Positions 24,857 through 33,531 are shown, counted from the first letter of the stretch. The stretch: DNA of 64,000 bases from Leifsonia shinshuensis (GCF_022606355.1 NZ_JAHHZQ010000003.1:310001-374000); one strand, 5' to 3'. Notes: a model not told the origin generated them from the letters alone. A program made the numbers and translations.

Positions 24857-25396
24857 GTGACCTCGCTGCAGACTCTCGACGACGCCGACCGCCGCGCTGT
24901 CGCCGGGTGGGCGGCCGACTGCGCCGAGCATGTCCTCGGCCTCTTCGAGGCGGACGCGCCGGACGACCAGCGGCCGCGGGAGGCGATCGACCGGGCGCGA
25001 GCCTACTCGCGCGGCGAGCTCAGCGCTGCCGGCGAGATCAAGCGACGCTTCGTCGCGGGCCGGGCGGCCGGCGCGGCGACGACGGAGGCCGGGGTGTCCG
25101 CTGCGCGCGCGGCTGCGCAGGCGGCCGCGGTCGCGCACGTGGGATCCCACGCGCTGGGCGCGGCCGCGTACGCCGCGCGGGCCGCGGCGCTGGCCTCGCC
25201 GGGCGACCCGGGCGCGCTCGACGACGAAGTCCGTTGGCAGCTGGGGCGGATGACGGGCGACGTCCGCGCCGCACTCCGCCTGCTCCCGCGGCTGGGTGAA
25301 GACCGCTCCGGCCCGCTCGGGCCCGGCCTGCTGGCCTCCGGGCTGCTCGGAGCGGCGATCCGGCAGATCCAGGATGCGCTGGCCACGCCGGAGTGA
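24857..25396 (+). CDS. Imm5-like putative immunity protein
   Basis: A 179-residue Ala-rich helical protein. The start LDDADRRAVAGWAADCAEHVLGLFEADAPDDQRPREAIDRARAYSRGEL strongly recalls the Imm5 family found beside polymorphic toxins. Repeated AARAAAQAAAVAHV helices follow. No toxin gene is next to it, and it is a monocistron between an MFS gene and IclR. It may therefore be an orphan immunity gene or a family member with a household role. The GTG start is the one in frame with the conserved domain; the stop is eight bases from the convergent IclR stop. Confidence 0.65.
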   Translation: MTSLQTLDDADRRAVAGWAADCAEHVLGLFEADAPDDQRPREAIDRARAYSRGELSAAGEIKRRFVAGRAAGAATTEAGVSAARAAAQAAAVAHVGSHALGAAAYAARAAALASPGDPGALDDEVRWQLGRMTGDVRAALRLLPRLGEDRSGPLGPGLLASGLLGAAIRQIQDALATPE

Positions 25397-25404
25397 CGCG
25401 CACC

Positions 25405-26073
25405 TCACCGCAACGCGCGCACGATCCGTTCAGCGGCGGCGGTCAGGGTCGCCGCGATGGCGTCGACCTCATAGTCGTGGGTGATGTAGACCACCGCCAG
25501 CGAAGACGGCGTGCCGTCCGGCACCCGCAGCGGGACGGCGACGGAGGACAGCCCGGGGATGATCTCGTCGCTGCTGACCTCGAAGGCGCGCGGCGGATGC
25601 GCGACGGGATCGAGCTGCGACCGGATGGCCCGGCCCGGCGCTCCGCGATCGATCGAGTGCCTGCTGCCCGGCCGTTGCGCGACGGTCGCGTCGACGCCTC
25701 GGGGCTCCGCGGTGGAGAGCGTCACAGCCGCCTCCCCGTCGAACGCCACCACGAACGCCGTCATGCCGAGACCGTCGGCGAGCTCGGCCAGCACCGGCGC
25801 CGCGGCGACATGCAGGGCGCGCGCGACGTTGCGGGCGAGGGCGACCAGGCGCACTCCGAGCTCCAGTTCGCCTGATGGCGTTCGGAGGACGAAGCCGTGG
25901 GCTTCGAGCGTGCGGACCAGCCGGTAGACCATCGAGCGGTGCAGGCCCATCCGGGCCGACAGGTCGGCGACGGTGAGCGGTGTGGGCGACTCGCCGATCA
26001 GGGCGAGGACGGTCAGGCCCCGCGCGAGGGTCTGCGATCCACCGTCCGCGCCCGTGGTGCGTTCCTGCGCCAT
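25405..26073 (-). CDS. IclR family transcriptional regulator
   Basis: A 222-residue IclR protein. The HTH is visible as LTVADLSARMGLHRSMVYRLVRTLEAHGFVLR, and the effector domain includes GMTAFVVAFDGEAAVTL and SVAVPLRVPDG. The ATG start has GGGAGG upstream. It is divergent from the 3-hydroxybenzoate hydroxylase gene and is probably its regulator, since IclR proteins commonly control aromatic-acid catabolism from divergent promoters. Confidence 0.92.
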   Translation of the reverse strand: MAQERTTGADGGSQTLARGLTVLALIGESPTPLTVADLSARMGLHRSMVYRLVRTLEAHGFVLRTPSGELELGVRLVALARNVARALHVAAAPVLAELADGLGMTAFVVAFDGEAAVTLSTAEPRGVDATVAQRPGSRHSIDRGAPGRAIRSQLDPVAHPPRAFEVSSDEIIPGLSSVAVPLRVPDGTPSSLAVVYITHDYEVDAIAATLTAAAERIVRALR

Positions 26074-26082
26074 CGCGCCCTC

Positions 26083-26126
26083 CCTGTTGCCGCACTCACC
26101 TGTTGCCGCGCTGACGGCCTGTTGCC
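26083..26126. promoter_or_regulatory. Triple CCTGTTGCC direct repeat in divergent promoter
   Basis: CCTGTTGCC occurs at 26083-26091, 26099-26107 and 26118-26126, steps of 16 and 19 bp, immediately upstream of the IclR start. A reverse-oriented CAACAGG lies at 26188-26194 nearer the hydroxylase gene. This is a candidate IclR operator array (inference). Confidence 0.5.
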
Positions 26127-26232
26127 CCACTGGGGGCGACGAGTTAGCCTTGTAGCGATTATTAGACCGCTGTTTCAACTATAGAGACAACAGGCTCCCG
26201 GCACAACGGTCGTCATTCGAGGAGGAATGAGC

Positions 26233-28197
26233 GTGCAGATCCACTACCGCGGCTACGAGTCCGGCGATCCCCGCATCAAGCCGGCGGCCGGTCACGGCCT
26301 CGATCGCCCACGCGAGCTGCCGGACGAGATGGATGTGCTCATCGTCGGCACCGGGCCGGCCGCCGCGGTCGTCGCCGCGCAGCTCTCGCGATTCCCCTCC
26401 GTCGACGCGCGGGCGATCGAGAAGCGCCCTGGGCGACTGGAGGTCGGCCAGGCCGACGGCATCCAGGCCCGTTCCGTCGAGACCTTCCAAGCGTTCGGCT
26501 TCGCCGGCGAGGTCATCGAGGAGGCCTACCGCAACGTCGAGATGTGCTTCTGGAAGCCCGACCCGGCCGACCCGTCCCGCATCGTCCGCGCCTCCCGGGC
26601 GCCGGACGACGCGACGGGGATCAGCGAGTTCCCGCACATCTACGTCAACCAGTCGCGCATCCTCGACTACTTCCTCCGCGACGCCGAGCGGGCACCCGGC
26701 CGTATCGTCCCCGACTACGGCATCGAGTTCCTGGACTGCGCGATCGACCCGGAGGCCGAGTACCCGGTCACCGCGCGGGTGCGGCACTGCGCCGGCCCGC
26801 GTTCCGGCGAGGAGCGCGTGGTGCGCGCGAAGTACCTGGTCGGCGGTGACGGCGCCCGCAGCAGCGTGCGCACCGCACTCGGCCACCGCCTCCACGGCGA
26901 CGCGTCGATGCACGCCTGGGGCGTCATGGACATCCTGGCGAACACCGACTTCCCCGACATCCAGGTGAAGTGCTCGATCCAGTCGCACGACGCGGGCAAC
27001 ATCCTGCTCATCCCGCGCGAGGGCGGCTACCTGGCGCGCATGTACGTCGACCTCGGCGAGGTCGACGAGGCGAACCCGGGCGCCGTGCGCGCGACCCCGA
27101 TCGAGGACATGATCGCCAAGGCCGACCGCATCTTGCACCCCTACACGCTCGACGTGAAGGCGGTGACCTGGTGGTCGGTCTACGAGGTGGCGCACCGCAT
27201 CACCGACGGGTTCGACGACGTCCCGGCCGAGCTGACCGGAAGCCGGCACCCGCGGGCTTTCATCCTGGGCGACGCCTGCCACACGCACTCGGCGAAGGCC
27301 GGTCAGGGGATGAACGTGTCCATCCAGGACGGCTTCAACCTGGGCTGGAAGCTCGCCGCCGTGCTGGAGGGCCGGGCGCCCGAGGAACTGCTGGACACCT
27401 ACGCCGCCGAGCGCAAGGTGATCGCGCAGAACCTCATCGACTTCGACAGGGAGTGGTCGGGGATGATGGCGAAACCGGTCGACGACTGGGAGGACCCGTC
27501 CGAGCTCGAGCACTGGTACGTGAAGACGATGGAGTTCCCCGCCGGCTTCATGACGCGGTACGAGCAGTCGCTCATCACTCTCGGCACCGAGCACCAGGAG
27601 CTGGCGCCCGGGTTCCCGGTCGGCAAGCGGTTCAAGTCGGCGGAGGTGATCCGGCGCGCCGACAACCGCTGGCGGCACCTCGGCCACTTCCACGAGGCCG
27701 ACGGGCGCTGGCGCGTCTACGTCTTCGCCGACGCCGCGGCCCCCGCTCTCGCCGGGACGCCGACCGCCGACTTCGCCGCGTGGTGGACGACCGACCCGGC
27801 ATCGCCGCGCGTGCGGTACACCCCGGCCGGTGGCGACGACGACGCCGTGTTCGACACGAAGGTGATCTACCAGCAGGACTACACCGAGGTGGAGCCTGCC
27901 GCCGTGCCCGCCGCGTTCAAGCCGACCAAGGTGCCGTACGGCCTCCACGATCTGAACCAGATCTTCGCGGCGGGCCACGGCCGCGACATCCACCGCGACC
28001 GCGGCATCGGCGCGGCCGGCGCCATCGTCGTCGTGCGCCCCGACCAGTACGTCGCGGCCGTCCTCCCGCTGACCGCGCGCGCCGAGCTCTCCGACTTCTT
28101 CGCCCGGCACCTGCTCGAGCCGGAGCACCGCCTGGCCGACACTCCCCGCGACATCCCCCGGGAGGTCCACATCGGCGCCCGCATCCCCCTCGGCTGA
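26233..28197 (+). CDS. mobA: 3-hydroxybenzoate 4-monooxygenase, FAD-dependent
   Basis: A 654-residue flavin hydroxylase closely following the MobA family along its length. It has DVLIVGTGPAAA for FAD ADP binding, LEVGQADGIQARSVETF, VGGDGARSSVR, GDACHTHSAKAGQGMN for the FAD ribityl site, and a C-terminal thioredoxin-like domain ending VVVRPDQYVAAVLPL. The reaction is 3-hydroxybenzoate + NADPH + O2 to protocatechuate. Two starts compete: an ATG at 26227 leaves only one base after AGGAGG, whereas the GTG at 26233 leaves seven, so the GTG is preferred. The ring-cleavage genes are not in this window. Divergent IclR is the likely regulator. Confidence 0.9.
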   Translation: MQIHYRGYESGDPRIKPAAGHGLDRPRELPDEMDVLIVGTGPAAAVVAAQLSRFPSVDARAIEKRPGRLEVGQADGIQARSVETFQAFGFAGEVIEEAYRNVEMCFWKPDPADPSRIVRASRAPDDATGISEFPHIYVNQSRILDYFLRDAERAPGRIVPDYGIEFLDCAIDPEAEYPVTARVRHCAGPRSGEERVVRAKYLVGGDGARSSVRTALGHRLHGDASMHAWGVMDILANTDFPDIQVKCSIQSHDAGNILLIPREGGYLARMYVDLGEVDEANPGAVRATPIEDMIAKADRILHPYTLDVKAVTWWSVYEVAHRITDGFDDVPAELTGSRHPRAFILGDACHTHSAKAGQGMNVSIQDGFNLGWKLAAVLEGRAPEELLDTYAAERKVIAQNLIDFDREWSGMMAKPVDDWEDPSELEHWYVKTMEFPAGFMTRYEQSLITLGTEHQELAPGFPVGKRFKSAEVIRRADNRWRHLGHFHEADGRWRVYVFADAAAPALAGTPTADFAAWWTTDPASPRVRYTPAGGDDDAVFDTKVIYQQDYTEVEPAAVPAAFKPTKVPYGLHDLNQIFAAGHGRDIHRDRGIGAAGAIVVVRPDQYVAAVLPLTARAELSDFFARHLLEPEHRLADTPRDIPREVHIGARIPLG

Positions 28198-28200
28198 GCT

Positions 28201-28262
28201 GCCGAGACGTGAGTCGCCGCGGGAATCGGGGAGTCGATTTCCGCGGCTGCTCACGTCTCGGC
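28201..28262. repeat. GCCGAGACGTGAG-family hairpin
   Basis: A long hairpin between converging genes: outer arms GCCGAGACGTGAG and CTCACGTCTCGGC, and an inner stem GCCGCGG with CCGCGGC. A second member with the same outer arm but a different paired inner stem lies at 61237-61290, and a left half alone at 53597-53610. It probably acts as a terminator here. Confidence 0.75.
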
Positions 28263-28266
28263 GGGC

Positions 28267-29058
28267 TCACAGGAGGCCGGTGAGCACTCCGCCGTCGGCG
28301 CGGATGGCGGCGCCGTTGGTGGCGGAGGCCAGCGGGCTGGCGAGGTAGGCGACGAGCGACGCCAGCTCCGCCGGCTCGAGGAACCGCTCGAGCAGCGTGG
28401 TGCGGTTCTGCCCGATGATCGCGGCCTTCACCGCGTCGGCCGGCGCGGACTGCGCGGAGGCGATCGACTCCACCACTGCGGCGACGCCGTCCGAGTACGT
28501 GGGGCCGCCGAGGACGGTGTTGACCGTCACGGCCGTGCCCCTGGTGAGCTTGGCGAGCCCGTTGCCGAGGGCGATCATCGCCGCCTTCGTCACGCCGTAG
28601 TGGATCATGTCGGCCGGCACGTTCACGCCGGACTCGCTGCCGACGAACACGATGCGGCCCGAGCCGCGCTCGAGCATCCCGGGCAGCAGGTGCCGCGACA
28701 GCCGGACGCCGCTCATCAGGTTGACCTCCAGGTAGCGCGCCCACTCGTCGTCGGCGATGTCTGCGAACGGAGCGAGACCGAACAGTCCGACGTTGTTGAC
28801 GAGGATGTCGACCTCGCCCAGCCGCTCGAGCAGCGCGTCCACCTGGGCGGGGTCGCCGAAGTCGGCGGCCAGGCCGGCATGCTCGGTGCCGGGGTGCGCG
28901 CTCCGGAGTTCGGCGGCGGCCGCGGCGACGGACTCCTCGCGGCGGCCGTTCACGATGACCCGGACTCCCTCCGCGGCGAGCGCCGAGGCCACCGCGTAGC
29001 CGATCCCCTGTGTCGAACCGCTGACGAACGCGGTCTTCCCGCGCAGCTGCAGATCCAT
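28267..29058 (-). CDS. Short-chain dehydrogenase/reductase
   Basis: A 263-residue SDR with GSTQGIGYAV for cofactor binding, NNVGLFG, and the active-site pair around GSESG and YGVTK. The distal part is longer than in minimal SDRs and contains TLLERFLEPAELASLVAYLASPLASATNGAAIRADGG, a common ending. It is divergent from a MarR gene, with two ACTTGC-type operator sequences between them, and so is the likely MarR target. Substrate unknown. Confidence 0.92.
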   Translation of the reverse strand: MDLQLRGKTAFVSGSTQGIGYAVASALAAEGVRVIVNGRREESVAAAAAELRSAHPGTEHAGLAADFGDPAQVDALLERLGEVDILVNNVGLFGLAPFADIADDEWARYLEVNLMSGVRLSRHLLPGMLERGSGRIVFVGSESGVNVPADMIHYGVTKAAMIALGNGLAKLTRGTAVTVNTVLGGPTYSDGVAAVVESIASAQSAPADAVKAAIIGQNRTTLLERFLEPAELASLVAYLASPLASATNGAAIRADGGVLTGLL

Positions 29059-29075
29059 CTCGTCTCCTTCGAGTC

Positions 29076-29124
29076 ACTTGCTCAGGAAAGCGACAGTACG
29101 CCGTCATCACTTGCCTGAGCAAGT
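29076..29124. promoter_or_regulatory. MarR-type operators in divergent promoter
   Basis: ACTTGC-CTGA-GCAAGT (29109-29124) is an inverted repeat with perfect six-base arms. A second site at 29076-29086 (ACTTGCTCAGG) matches the reverse complement of its first eleven bases. Both sit between the SDR and MarR starts, where autorepression and target control are expected. Confidence 0.75.
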
Positions 29125-29140
29125 CAGCTAGGCTCGAGGC

Positions 29141-29641
29141 ATGACGACACCGAGCGAGCTCCCGGGCCTGAGCCCCGCCCAGCTGGAGGTGTGGGCGTCC
29201 GTCGCCACCCTGCTCGAGCGGCTGCCGGCTGCGCTCGACGCGCAACTGTTGCGCGACAGCGGCGTGACCCACTACGAGCACGGCCTGCTCTACGCGCTCG
29301 CCTCCGCCCCCGATCGCACGCTGCGGCTGAGCACGCTCGCCGGCTACGCGAACAGCACGCTCTCCCGGCTCTCGCGGGCGATCTCGCGCCTGGAGAAGAA
29401 GGGCTGGGTGCGCAGGGAGGCCGACGCGACCGACGGCCGCTTCACCCTGGCGATCCTCACCCCGGAAGGCCACGAGCAGGTGGTGCGCGCCAACCCCGCG
29501 CACCACGCCCTCGTCGAAAAGCTGGTCTTCGAGCCGCTCACCGAGGCACAGGTGCGCCACCTCGGGGAGATCTGCCGGAGGATCGCGACCGCGATCGACC
29601 CGGCGGCGGCGGTGTGGGAGGCGCCGGATCAGGTGAGCTAG
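29141..29641 (+). CDS. MarR family transcriptional regulator
   Basis: A 166-residue MarR protein with winged HTH LRLSTLAGYANSTLSRLSRAISRLEKKGWVRREADATDGRFTLAILTPEG. It is divergent from the SDR gene, with palindromic sites between. Its TAG stop overlaps the stop of the convergent small membrane protein through a shared CTAG. It probably senses a phenolic or similar ligand and derepresses the SDR (inference). Confidence 0.93.
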   Translation: MTTPSELPGLSPAQLEVWASVATLLERLPAALDAQLLRDSGVTHYEHGLLYALASAPDRTLRLSTLAGYANSTLSRLSRAISRLEKKGWVRREADATDGRFTLAILTPEGHEQVVRANPAHHALVEKLVFEPLTEAQVRHLGEICRRIATAIDPAAAVWEAPDQVS

Positions 29642-29931
29642 CCCTGGATGAGCGTGACGCTGGAATCATCGGTGGACTCCGCCAGAAACGTCACGGCACC
29701 GATCGCGACCGAGGCGAGAACTGCCACGCCGAGGATGGCGATCGCGGCGATCAGCAGCGCGCGGTGCCGCGATCGCCCCCTGCCGAGCACCGTGGCCGCC
29801 CAGACGATCAGTCCGATCGCCACCACGATCACGACCGGGGCGACCAGGATCGTCGCCCCGACCACGATCGCTGCGCCGAGTACGCACCATTCAGCCTGGC
29901 CCCGAGGCGCCACTGTCGCACGGTCGGCCAT
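29638..29931 (-). CDS. Small two-segment membrane protein
   Basis: A 97-residue protein, MADRATVAPRGQAEWCVLGA onward, with two or three long hydrophobic segments (AAIVVGATILVAPVVIVVAIGLIVWAA and ALLIAAIAILGVAVLASVAIGAV). Its ATG overlaps the stop of the upstream secreted protein (TGATG), so translation is probably coupled. A secreted protein followed by a coupled small membrane protein is an arrangement seen in bacteriocin/immunity pairs, but no family is recognised. Confidence 0.7.
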   Translation of the reverse strand: MADRATVAPRGQAEWCVLGAAIVVGATILVAPVVIVVAIGLIVWAATVLGRGRSRHRALLIAAIAILGVAVLASVAIGAVTFLAESTDDSSVTLIQG

Positions 29932-30575
29932 CAGACGTTCTTCAGCCACCCATTGGTGAGCGTGGTACCCCGATACGACAGCTGATGATGCTTGTTGGCC
30001 GACCAAGCTGAGCCCTTGTAGAGGAACGACATCCGGTGAGTGACAGAGCACGTTCCGATTCCGCCGGAGATGTACTGACTCGAGGTCGAATTGATGCTCC
30101 AGACGCCACCGACCCCCGAAAACCATCCGGTGCACTCGAGATTGCGGGTCACAGCGCTCGGCGTGGCCTCGAAGACATAGCGAAGGTTGAACGTGCCGGT
30201 CGTGATGCCGAACATGTTCGCATTGACCGGGTACGTCGCGGTGTAACGGCTTGCTGCTGCTCGCGACTGAATGCCTCCAGCAGCGCTCAATGTCGGCTCA
30301 GACGCGTCCTCGAATTCCATGACCGACAGCGGGTCAGCAGCAGCCTCATCGAGGAAGCTGCGCTGCTTCGTCTCGCTCAGCTCGTTGAACTTCTCCGCGA
30401 GCGCAGCCCGTGTCCCCTCGTCCACTTTCAGCTCGGAGACGAACGACTGGAACGCCACGTCGTTCGAGACCGGCTCTCCCGCGGTCGCCGCGGGGACTCC
30501 GCCCGCTGAGCAGATCAAGAGAGCAGTAATGCCGATCGTCGCCCGTAAGGTCCGCGCCCGATGGTGGAGCTTCAT
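29931..30575 (-). CDS. Secreted protein of unknown function
   Basis: A 214-residue protein with a clear signal peptide (KLHHRARTLR, a hydrophobic core, then AATAGE). A helical propeptide-like region (FVSELKVDEGTRAALAEKF, LSETKQRSFLDEAAADPLSV) precedes a beta-rich C-terminal half from about residue 108. That half contains two Cys residues (NLECTGW, GTCSVTH) that could form a disulfide. The cassette is less GC-rich than its surroundings, especially the promoter side at 30620-30680. It is coupled to the downstream membrane protein. I do not recognise the family; a secreted toxin or bacteriocin is a possibility, not a call. Confidence 0.7.
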   Translation of the reverse strand: MKLHHRARTLRATIGITALLICSAGGVPAATAGEPVSNDVAFQSFVSELKVDEGTRAALAEKFNELSETKQRSFLDEAAADPLSVMEFEDASEPTLSAAGGIQSRAAASRYTATYPVNANMFGITTGTFNLRYVFEATPSAVTRNLECTGWFSGVGGVWSINSTSSQYISGGIGTCSVTHRMSFLYKGSAWSANKHHQLSYRGTTLTNGWLKNV

Positions 30576-30707
30576 AACGCCGTTCCGTTCGCTCAGCGAC
30601 GGCCACCTCGCCGTCGTCGCATCGCAACCGTATCAGACAAATACAACGTATCATCGTATTACATTGATACCTTATGATCTCAGATTCGCATCAGGGGTCG
30701 CATCAAC

Positions 30708-30740
30708 GTCGGGGGCCGGCGACATCCGTCGGCCCCCGTC
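30708..30740. terminator. Terminator hairpin of the phosphoesterase/ABC operon
   Basis: CGGGGGCC (30710-30717) pairs with GGCCCCCG (30731-30738) around a 13-base loop, 15 bp after the last gene of the leftward operon. Upstream of it, 30620-30690 is AT-rich and likely holds the promoter of the secreted protein. Confidence 0.7.
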
Positions 30741-30754
30741 GTGCCTTCTGCGTC

Positions 30755-31597
30755 TCAGAGCGAAACCCCGAGCTCCTCCAACGCCGCCGAGAACTCCGGG
30801 ATCTCCGTCGGCGCGATCTCCACCAGCGTCGGCAGGTTGCGGAAGAACGGGCGCACCGCTCCGGCCTCGCCGAGCTGGTACTCGACGATGCCCTGCTGGG
30901 CCAGCGCCGGTCCGCCGAGGCCGGCGTGGGCGAAGCCCGTCGCCGGAGCCGAGACCGTCAGGATCTCGGCGTCGCCGTGCGTCTCGGTCGACACCGCGTA
31001 GTGGTGGAGGTGGCCGCTGCCGAGCGCCGCCAGCGTCACGCCGTCGAGCGCGGCCAGGAGCCGGGCCTTCGAGTCGTCGGGGATCGCGATGTTGTGCTCG
31101 GTGACCTCCGGGTACGGGTTCCACACCGGCTTGTGGCTGAAGACGAGCGTGGGGCGGGTGCCGATCTGTGCGGGGAGGGTGGCCAGCCACTCCCACTGCG
31201 CCTCCTCCTCCGGCAGGCCGCTGCCCATGATCTCGCTGTTCACGCCGATCACGGCCCAGTCGCCGACGAGCTCCAGCCAGTGGTCGGGGCCGAACGTCGC
31301 CTCGAACGCGGCGAGGCGCTCGGGCGTGACGACGAGGCCGGCCCACGCGTTGTCGGGGCGCTCGCCCACGTCGTGGTTGCCGGGCAGCACGCGCAGCGGG
31401 GCCTGGATGCCGGCGAGCAGCTCCCGCGCCGCCTCCCGGTCCTCCGCCTGGTCGGGATCGAGGATGGCCACATCGCCGCTGTGCACGACGAACGTGGGGT
31501 TGATGGAGTTGATCAGGTCGACGAACGCGCGCAGGTTCTCGGTGGTGGCGCCTCCCAGGTGGGAGATGTGGGTGTCGGAGAGCTGGACGATCTTCAC
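30755..31597 (-). CDS. Metallophosphoesterase (CpdA/GpdQ type)
   Basis: A 280-residue calcineurin-like phosphoesterase with all metal motifs: SDTHISH, HSGDVAI, PGNHDVG, a His in VFSHKP and GHLHHY. Last gene of the Ugp-like ABC operon. A second metallophosphoesterase (33532-34434) and a tyrosine-phosphatase-like enzyme are in the same operon. With these neighbours it probably cleaves an imported phosphodiester or phosphomonoester, such as a glycerophosphodiester or nucleotide (inference). Confidence 0.92.
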   Translation of the reverse strand: MKIVQLSDTHISHLGGATTENLRAFVDLINSINPTFVVHSGDVAILDPDQAEDREAARELLAGIQAPLRVLPGNHDVGERPDNAWAGLVVTPERLAAFEATFGPDHWLELVGDWAVIGVNSEIMGSGLPEEEAQWEWLATLPAQIGTRPTLVFSHKPVWNPYPEVTEHNIAIPDDSKARLLAALDGVTLAALGSGHLHHYAVSTETHGDAEILTVSAPATGFAHAGLGGPALAQQGIVEYQLGEAGAVRPFFRNLPTLVEIAPTEIPEFSAALEELGVSL

Positions 31598-31625
31598 GGG
31601 GGTTTCCTCTCAGGGGGATGGGTGG

Positions 31626-32540
31626 TCAGCGCAGGCCGGAGCGGACGAACGCGTCCACGATGTAGCGCTGCAGGAACAGGTAGATGAGGAAGATGGGGAG
31701 GCAGGCGAGACCGGACGCCGCCATGATGGCGCCCCAGTTGTCGCCCTCGGCGCCGAGGAAGCTGCGGATGCCGACCTGGATCAGCGCGCCGGACTGGTGC
31801 TGGAAGATCAGCGACGGCCACAGGTAGTTGTTCCACGCCTCGATGAAGAGCATGATCCCGAGCGCCGCGAGTGCCGGCTTCATGTTCGGCAGGACGACGC
31901 GCACCAGGATGCCGAAGTTGTTGCGGCCGTCCATGTGCGCCGCGTCGATGAGCTCCCGCGGGAACGACTGCATGTGCTGCCGCATGAGCATGACCGCGAA
32001 CGCCGAGCACAGGTTCGGCACGATGACGCCCGCGATCGTCCCGAGCAGTCCCAGCTGCGAGATGAGCACGTAGTTGGGGATCATCGTGACCTGGAAGGGC
32101 ACCAGCCAGGAGCCGATGAAGAACAGGAACAGGATGCTCTTGCCGGGGAACTGCCACATCGCGAAGCCGTAGGCGGCGAGGATCGCGATGACCAGCTGGC
32201 AGGCCGCGACGGCGAACGCCATCACGAAGGTGTTGCCGATCATGCTCAGGATCGGGATCTGCTGCCAGACCGTGACGAAGCTCTCCAGGGAGATCGGCCA
32301 CGGGAACAGGGTCTGCGCCGACGCGTCCACCGGCTGGCGGAAGGCGGTGGCGAACATCCAGTAGATCGGGAAGATGCTGGCGACCGCGACGACGACGAGC
32401 ACGATGTGCCCGATCGTGGTGGCGAGGCGGCGGCGCGCGCGCACGGCGGCCGCCTCGGGAGCGACGGGCGCCGCGGGCGCGACGACCGCCGGAGCGGTGA
32501 GCCGCACCGGGGTCAGGTCGGTGACGGGGACGAGAGCCAC
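31626..32540 (-). CDS. ABC transporter permease, UgpE/MalG type
   Basis: A 304-residue inner-membrane permease with an Ala/Pro-rich cytoplasmic N terminus and six membrane segments. The EAA loop reads ELIDAAHMDGRNNFGILVRVVLPNMKPAL. It pairs with the permease at 32550-33512 (nine bases apart) and resembles carbohydrate- and glycerol-3-phosphate-type importers (CUT1 family). It is part of the seven-gene operon from the ATPase at 37834 to the phosphoesterase at 30755. Confidence 0.93.
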   Translation of the reverse strand: MALVPVTDLTPVRLTAPAVVAPAAPVAPEAAAVRARRRLATTIGHIVLVVVAVASIFPIYWMFATAFRQPVDASAQTLFPWPISLESFVTVWQQIPILSMIGNTFVMAFAVAACQLVIAILAAYGFAMWQFPGKSILFLFFIGSWLVPFQVTMIPNYVLISQLGLLGTIAGVIVPNLCSAFAVMLMRQHMQSFPRELIDAAHMDGRNNFGILVRVVLPNMKPALAALGIMLFIEAWNNYLWPSLIFQHQSGALIQVGIRSFLGAEGDNWGAIMAASGLACLPIFLIYLFLQRYIVDAFVRSGLR

Positions 32541-32549
32541 GTGATGCTC

Positions 32550-33512
32550 CTAGTTGTCGTAGAAGGACAGCCGGTCGGACAGCGCGACCAGGCCGAGCGC
32601 GATGAGGCCGAAGGCGATGAAGAAGAGCGTTCCTGCGGCGCCGGCGGTCCCCGCGTCGAAGTTCTGGAAGCCGATCTGGTACAGCAGGTAGTACACGTTG
32701 GTCGTCGAGTCGCTCGGGCCGCCCTGGGTGAGGATGTCGATCATCGGGTACGTCCACTGCGCCGACAGCAGGATCGTCATGAGCACGAGGAACACGATCG
32801 TCGGCGACAGCAGCGGCAGCGTGATCCGGCGCAGGATGGTCCAGCCCCCCGCGCCGTCGATCGAGGCGGCGTGCGCATAGTCGGGGTTGATCCCGGCGAT
32901 GCCCGCCGACACGACCAGGACGCCGAAGCCGAGCATCTGCCAGCCGACGATCGCGATGATCGCCCAGATGGCGCCACTCGGCGACCGCAGCACGTCGCCG
33001 ATGTCGATTCCGACGCCGCGCAGCGCGGTGGGGATGGCGCCGCCGGAGTCGGAGAGCAGCCAGCGCCAGACCGCCGCCGCGGCGACCGGGGTCACCAGGA
33101 ACGGCACGAAGATGATCGCCTGGTAGACGGTCTTCGCGCGGCCGCCGACCCGGCGCGAGATCAGCGCGATCGCGATCGGCAGCACCACGGAGAAGACCAG
33201 GAACGCGGCGATGTAGACGCCGGTGTTCACGAGCGCGTTGTGCAGTTGCGGCGACGCGACGATGGCGGCGTAGTTCTGCAGGCCGACCGGGGTCAGCGGC
33301 TGCGTCGGCAGGAGGTTCCAACTGAAGAAGGACAGCTGGAAGGTCTCCACGAGCGGACGGTAGATCCACACCCCGAGCAGCGCGATCGCGGGCAGCACGT
33401 AGAGGTAGGGCGCGATCGGGATGCGGCGGCGCCTGCGTCGGCCGGCCGCGGGCGAGGAGTCCGCGAGTGCGGCCTCCCCCACCCGGGCCGGCCCTGCGTC
33501 TGTGACGAACAT
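32550..33512 (-). CDS. ABC transporter permease, UgpA/MalF type
   Basis: A 320-residue CUT1-type permease with six membrane segments. The EAA loop is DYAHAASIDGAGGWTILRRITLPLLSPT. The N terminus is a charged RRRRRR-like cytoplasmic stretch. It partners the permease at 31626 and the binding protein at 35255. The substrate is likely a phosphorylated or glycosylated small molecule, given the phosphoesterases in the operon. Confidence 0.93.
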   Translation of the reverse strand: MFVTDAGPARVGEAALADSSPAAGRRRRRRIPIAPYLYVLPAIALLGVWIYRPLVETFQLSFFSWNLLPTQPLTPVGLQNYAAIVASPQLHNALVNTGVYIAAFLVFSVVLPIAIALISRRVGGRAKTVYQAIIFVPFLVTPVAAAAVWRWLLSDSGGAIPTALRGVGIDIGDVLRSPSGAIWAIIAIVGWQMLGFGVLVVSAGIAGINPDYAHAASIDGAGGWTILRRITLPLLSPTIVFLVLMTILLSAQWTYPMIDILTQGGPSDSTTNVYYLLYQIGFQNFDAGTAGAAGTLFFIAFGLIALGLVALSDRLSFYDN

Positions 33513-33531
33513 GTCGCGAACCGGGTTCCCG

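Noticed and set aside
26179-28254. A long open reading frame on the minus strand opposite the hydroxylase gene.
   Set aside because: Its sequence is Arg/Val/Asp/Gly-biased without any domain, as expected of an antisense shadow in GC-rich DNA. The plus-strand frame is a full MobA homologue.
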